Shown piece by piece: positions 35,981 to 39,194 of a DNA stretch of 39,194 bases. The notes under the pieces are model-generated. The model had not been told where the DNA came from, made no database searches, and saw only the letters and a program-made list of their open reading frames with translations. Source of the stretch: Helicobacter mehlei (lineage in GTDB: Bacteria > Campylobacterota > Campylobacteria > Campylobacterales > Helicobacteraceae); the NCBI RefSeq assembly GCF_003660265.1, contig NZ_QXQP01000016.1:1-39194 (forward strand), given 5' to 3'. How positions within the stretch are numbered: the stretch's first letter is position 1; every line of letters starts with the position of its first letter. The position numbers were made by a program, and so were the translations under genes.

Positions 35981-36643
35981 ATGGATTTTGCTAAAAACTT
36001 GGATCAAATCATCAGCCGCATTGAAAAAGCCCGTTTGGCTTATAGCCGACACCATATCGTCCAGCTCATCGCCGTCTCTAAATATGCCAGTGCCAAGCAA
36101 ATTGCTGACCTGTATGCGTGCGGGCAACGCGCCTTTGGGGAAAATAAAATCCAAGATTTGCAAGCCAAGTCAGAACATCTAGCAGATTTGCCCCTAGAAT
36201 GGCACATGTTAGGCAGTTTGCAGAGCAATAAAATTAATAAAATGCTCGCTCTCAAGCCCTTTTTACTCCATAGTCTCCACTCTTTAGCCCTTGCCCAAGA
36301 AATCCAAGCGCGTAGCCCCTACAAGCTCAAAGCCCTTTTACAAGTCAATGTTTCTTTAGAAGAATCTAAAAGCGGGGTGCGTCCCGAGCGTACCCTAGAG
36401 ACCTACCAGCAAATTAAACAGACCTGCCCACTAATTGAGTTGCAAGGGATCATGGTGATTGGACCCCAAACAGAAGACACCCGTCAAATTGAGCGCGCCT
36501 TCCAAAGTGCCAAAGATATTTTTGATAAGCTTCCCCAAGCCTCTATCCTATCTATGGGGATGAGTGGAGATTTTGAGATCGCCATTAGTTACGGGGCTAA
36601 TATGGTGCGTATCGGGCAAGCCCTTTTTAAAGAGCCCAATTAG
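35981..36643 (+). CDS. yggS: Pyridoxal phosphate homeostasis protein (YggS/PROSC family)
   Basis: Single-domain PLP-binding TIM barrel that buffers PLP and affects amino-acid metabolism; no enzyme reaction is known. 220 residues. The PLP lysine is K34 in IAVSKYASAKQI, followed by FGENKIQDLQAK, WHMLGSLQSNKI and the C-terminal SMGMSGDFEIAISYGANMVRIG. ATG 35981, 9 bp after ubiD. Confidence 0.92.
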   Translation: MDFAKNLDQIISRIEKARLAYSRHHIVQLIAVSKYASAKQIADLYACGQRAFGENKIQDLQAKSEHLADLPLEWHMLGSLQSNKINKMLALKPFLLHSLHSLALAQEIQARSPYKLKALLQVNVSLEESKSGVRPERTLETYQQIKQTCPLIELQGIMVIGPQTEDTRQIERAFQSAKDIFDKLPQASILSMGMSGDFEIAISYGANMVRIGQALFKEPN

Positions 36644-36654
36644 TCCAAACATCT

Positions 36655-36660
36655 TATAAT
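36655..36660 (+). promoter_or_regulatory. -10 box of prpD
   Basis: TATAAT, 24 bp before the prpD ATG, with GAGGAG (36674-36679) as ribosome site. Confidence 0.5.
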
Positions 36661-36684
36661 GTGCCAAACATTTGAGGAGATACC

Positions 36685-38154
36685 ATGTCCAATATGGGAA
36701 CTTTAGACACCAAAAGGCCCGAGTTTGATCCTTTATTCTCAGAGATCGCGCATTATGTGGTGGATCACCCAATCACTTCATCTCTAGCCTACCAGAGTGC
36801 GCGGCTTTGCTTGCTTGACTCCATTGCCTGCGCTTTAATGGCACTCAAATACCCCGAATGCACCAAGTTACTAGGTCCTAGTGTCCCGGGGGCTGATTTT
36901 AGGCCCTTAGGGGCTAAGGTGTTGGGCACAGCCTACCAGCTTGAACCCGTGCGTGCGGCTTTTAATATCTCATGCATGGTGCGTTGGCTGGATTTTAATG
37001 ACACTTGGCTAGCGGCCGAATGGGGACACCCATCGGATAATTTGGGCGCGATTTGGGCACTGGGGGATTATTTGAGCCGTTTGTATTTAGCCCAAAATAA
37101 AAAACCCTTACAGGTCAAGCACATTTTAACCGCCATGATTAAAGCCCATGAGATTCAGGGGATTTTAGCCTTAGAGAATTGTTTTAATACCGAAGGCTTA
37201 GACCATGTGTTGTTGGTGCGGGTGGCCAGTAGTGCGGTGGCTACTGGGCTATTAGGGGGGAGTTTTGATGAGGTGCGTAATGCGCTCTCTAATGCCTTTA
37301 TAGATGGGGGTAGCTTGCGTTGTTACCGCCATGCGCCCAACACGGGATCACGCAAGTCGTGGGCAGCAGGGGATGCCAGTGCGCGGGGCGTGGATTTAGC
37401 TCTTAAAGCCCTTCAGGGCGAAATGGGCTACCCTTCAGCTTTGAGCGCGCAATATTGGGGCTTTCAAGATGTCTATATGAAGCAACAGACACACAATCAA
37501 GAAAAATTACATTTGCCCCAAGCACTAGGGAGCTATGTGATGGAAAATGTGCTCTTTAAAATCTCTTTTCCAGCTGAATTCCACGCCCAAACCGCCGTTG
37601 AATGCGCTTTGAGCCTACATGATGATCTCAAGGGACGGCTAGAGGATATTAGTAAAATTGTCATCACCACCCAAGAGAGCGCACAACGCATCATCAACAA
37701 GATTGGGGCGTTGCATAATTACGCCGATCGCGATCATTGCATCCAATACATGGTTGCCTATGCGCTCATCTATGGCAATTTGAATGCCCAATCCTATAGC
37801 GATGAGAGTGCAGCTGATCCACGTATCGATCGGCTAAGAGATTTAAGTGAAGTGCAGGTTGATGACACATACACGCGGGAGTATTTAGAGCCTAGTAAGC
37901 GCGCTATTGCCAATGCGGTGCAAGTCTTTTTTAAAGATGGGAGCCACACCCAAAAAATCGAAATCAAATACCCCATCGGGCATCGTTTTAGACGCGATGA
38001 GGGCGTGCCCTTGTTGTATCAAAAATTCAAGCTAGCCCTAAGGGAGGTCTTTAGCCCTAAGCGTGCTAGCCACATTGAAGAAGTTGTTTTTAACGAAAAT
38101 GCTTTTGAACAGATGGATTTTAACCAATTTAGCGATCTTTTTTCATTGGTCTAA
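36685..38154 (+). CDS. prpD: 2-methylcitrate dehydratase
   Basis: Dehydrates 2-methylcitrate to 2-methyl-cis-aconitate in propionate breakdown. 489 residues, MmgE/PrpD family. Conserved blocks: SARLCLLDSIACALMAL, VRWLDFNDTWLAAEWGHPSDNLGAI (cut here as two overlapping motifs around residues 93-115), CYRHAPNTGSRKSWAAGDAS, ARGVDLALKALQGEMGYPSA, FPAEFHAQTAVECAL and a C-terminal SRAxxIxEVVF-like end. Its own promoter and ribosome site separate it from yggS. Next gene is prpB, 9 bp on. Confidence 0.92.
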   Translation: MSNMGTLDTKRPEFDPLFSEIAHYVVDHPITSSLAYQSARLCLLDSIACALMALKYPECTKLLGPSVPGADFRPLGAKVLGTAYQLEPVRAAFNISCMVRWLDFNDTWLAAEWGHPSDNLGAIWALGDYLSRLYLAQNKKPLQVKHILTAMIKAHEIQGILALENCFNTEGLDHVLLVRVASSAVATGLLGGSFDEVRNALSNAFIDGGSLRCYRHAPNTGSRKSWAAGDASARGVDLALKALQGEMGYPSALSAQYWGFQDVYMKQQTHNQEKLHLPQALGSYVMENVLFKISFPAEFHAQTAVECALSLHDDLKGRLEDISKIVITTQESAQRIINKIGALHNYADRDHCIQYMVAYALIYGNLNAQSYSDESAADPRIDRLRDLSEVQVDDTYTREYLEPSKRAIANAVQVFFKDGSHTQKIEIKYPIGHRFRRDEGVPLLYQKFKLALREVFSPKRASHIEEVVFNENAFEQMDFNQFSDLFSLV

Positions 38155-38163
38155 GGAGCGAGC

Positions 38164-39042
38164 ATGACAGCTGGTCAAAGATTTAGAGAGGCTCTAGCAC
38201 AAAACAAGCCCTTGCAAATTGTGGGCACGATCAATGCTTACCAAGCCTTGCAGGCTACAAAGGTGGGGCATAAAGCCCTTTATCTCTCAGGGGCAGGTGT
38301 GGCCAATGCTTCTTATGGCTTGCCAGATTTGGGCATGACCAATTTGGAGGAAGTCTGTATCGATGTACGCCGCATTTGTGCTATCTGCCCCACGCCCTTA
38401 ATTGTGGATGCCGATACTGGATTTGGGCACGCTTTGAATATTGGGCGTTGCGTAATAGAGCTGATCAGAAATGGTGCTGCTGGGATGCACCTAGAGGATC
38501 AAGTCGGGGCCAAGCGTTGCGGTCATCGCCCCAATAAAGAGATTGTAGAAACCCAAGAGATGTGCGATCGCTTGCATGTTGCCCTTGAGGCTAGAAAAAT
38601 AGACCCTAGCTTTTATCTCATCGCCCGCACAGACGCACGGGCTAAAGAGGGGTTAGAATCGGCTATTGAGCGTGCTTTAAGCTATGCTAAAACGGGTGTA
38701 GATGCAATCTTTGCAGAGGCCTTGCAAAACCTAGAGGAATACCACGCCTTTAGCCAAGCTTTAAGCGTGCCGTTGCTGGCCAACATTACCGAGTTTGGGC
38801 TAACTCCGATGTTTGGCTTGGAGGAGCTTAAGAGTGTAGGGGTGGCTATGGTGCTTTATCCTTTGAGTGCCTTTAGAGCCATGAATAAAGTGGCTTTAAG
38901 CGTGTATGCCGATCTCAAGTACAAGGGCACGCAAAAAGATCAAATCCCGCATATGCAAACTAGAGAAGAGCTCTACGAGATGTTGGGCTATTATGGCTAT
39001 GAGGCACAGATGGACTTGTTGTTAGGGCACCAAAAATCCTAA
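38164..39042 (+). CDS. prpB: Methylisocitrate lyase
   Basis: Cleaves 2-methylisocitrate to pyruvate and succinate. 292 residues, isocitrate lyase/PEP mutase superfamily. VDADTGFGHALNIGR (81-95) supplies the metal-binding aspartates; LEDQVGAKRCGHRPNKEIV (110-128) carries the catalytic C119 in KRCGH, and FYLIARTDARAKEG follows. RBS AAGGAG. No prpC (methylcitrate synthase) follows; the next gene is convergent and overlaps the stop. Confidence 0.93.
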   Translation: MTAGQRFREALAQNKPLQIVGTINAYQALQATKVGHKALYLSGAGVANASYGLPDLGMTNLEEVCIDVRRICAICPTPLIVDADTGFGHALNIGRCVIELIRNGAAGMHLEDQVGAKRCGHRPNKEIVETQEMCDRLHVALEARKIDPSFYLIARTDARAKEGLESAIERALSYAKTGVDAIFAEALQNLEEYHAFSQALSVPLLANITEFGLTPMFGLEELKSVGVAMVLYPLSAFRAMNKVALSVYADLKYKGTQKDQIPHMQTREELYEMLGYYGYEAQMDLLLGHQKS

Positions 39043-39194
39043 CTGGGGCACGCGCCCTCTATTTCTTCTAAAAACCCCAGTGCGTCTAAAATAATGCGTT
39101 CTTGTTGGGGGCAGGGGGTGGTGTTTAAAATGCCCTCATAAAAACTCTCCAAACAATTTGACAAAGCACTAGAGGGGTTTAATGGGGGGTGGTG
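39039..39194 (-). CDS. C-terminal end of an unidentified protein, cut by window edge
   Basis: The minus frame from the right edge is open for 51 codons and stops at 39039-39041, overlapping the prpB TAA. The visible end reads ALSNCLESFYEGILNTTPCP followed by QQERIILDALGFLEEIEG and ACPS. Three cysteines and a helical, acidic character; no family recognised. The convergent orientation and lack of spacer support a real gene end. Confidence 0.55.
   Translation of the reverse strand, partial: HHPPLNPSSALSNCLESFYEGILNTTPCPQQERIILDALGFLEEIEGACPS

Overview
The window looks like chromosome of a gastric, non-pylori Helicobacter (felis/heilmannii/bizzozeronii-like; species not resolvable by eye). The evidence is gene content: a Helicobacter-type outer-membrane protein, Sel1/Hcp-like secreted proteins, an HrgA homologue, gamma-glutamyltranspeptidase, PseB for flagellin sugar synthesis, the block dnaX-tsaE-lptB-rpoN, and many homopolymeric G/C tracts. 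Genes are tightly packed, with frequent stop/start overlaps.

Layout. (1) 1-1260: the end of an LPP20-like gene, then about 770 bp without an intact gene, holding a cluster of CACATG motifs with a 32-bp perfect palindrome and a decayed TnpB/right-end scar. (2) 1268-2987, minus: fbp, a small cysteine-rich protein and an outer-membrane protein. fbp is out of frame near its 3' end at a G9 tract. (3) 3027-6658, plus: pxpA, an NRAMP-like carrier, pxpB and pxpC (5-oxoproline to glutamate), followed by a soluble FIST-domain chemoreceptor. (4) 8.7-18.3 kb, accessory island: an IS607-type relic; a G15-tract leader peptide overlapping the start of a frameshifted Sel1 lipoprotein; a large Sel1-repeat protein; HrgA (winged helix plus a PD-(D/E)XK-like nuclease pattern); a membrane TPR protein; a second tnpB relic; and a DUF1524/DUF262 (GmrSD-like) restriction pair whose first member has lost its front. 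(5) 18.4-23.3 kb, minus: plsY-folB-lipoprotein and ggt-speE-coaE-lipoprotein. (6) 23.4-36.6 kb, plus: dnaX-tsaE-lptB-rpoN, pseB-coaBC-hypothetical, rpsA-hypothetical-serA-ubiD-yggS. (7) 36.7-39.0 kb: prpD-prpB of the methylcitrate cycle, then the tail of a convergent gene.

Metabolic thread. Ggt releases glutamate from glutamine and glutathione in the periplasm. PxpABC recovers glutamate from 5-oxoproline. The FIST chemoreceptor beside pxp could steer cells towards a related amino-acid ligand (inference). PrpD/PrpB would turn methylcitrate into pyruvate and succinate.

Most interesting segment: 9.67-14.05 kb, apparently one transcription unit that starts with a potentially phase-variable leader peptide. 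It combines Sel1-repeat exported proteins, a DNA-targeting HrgA protein and a membrane TPR protein. Slippage-prone tracts or small indels have altered reading frames in at least three places (fbp, the Sel1 lipoprotein and the end of hrgA). Each could be real variation or an assembly error and needs raw reads.
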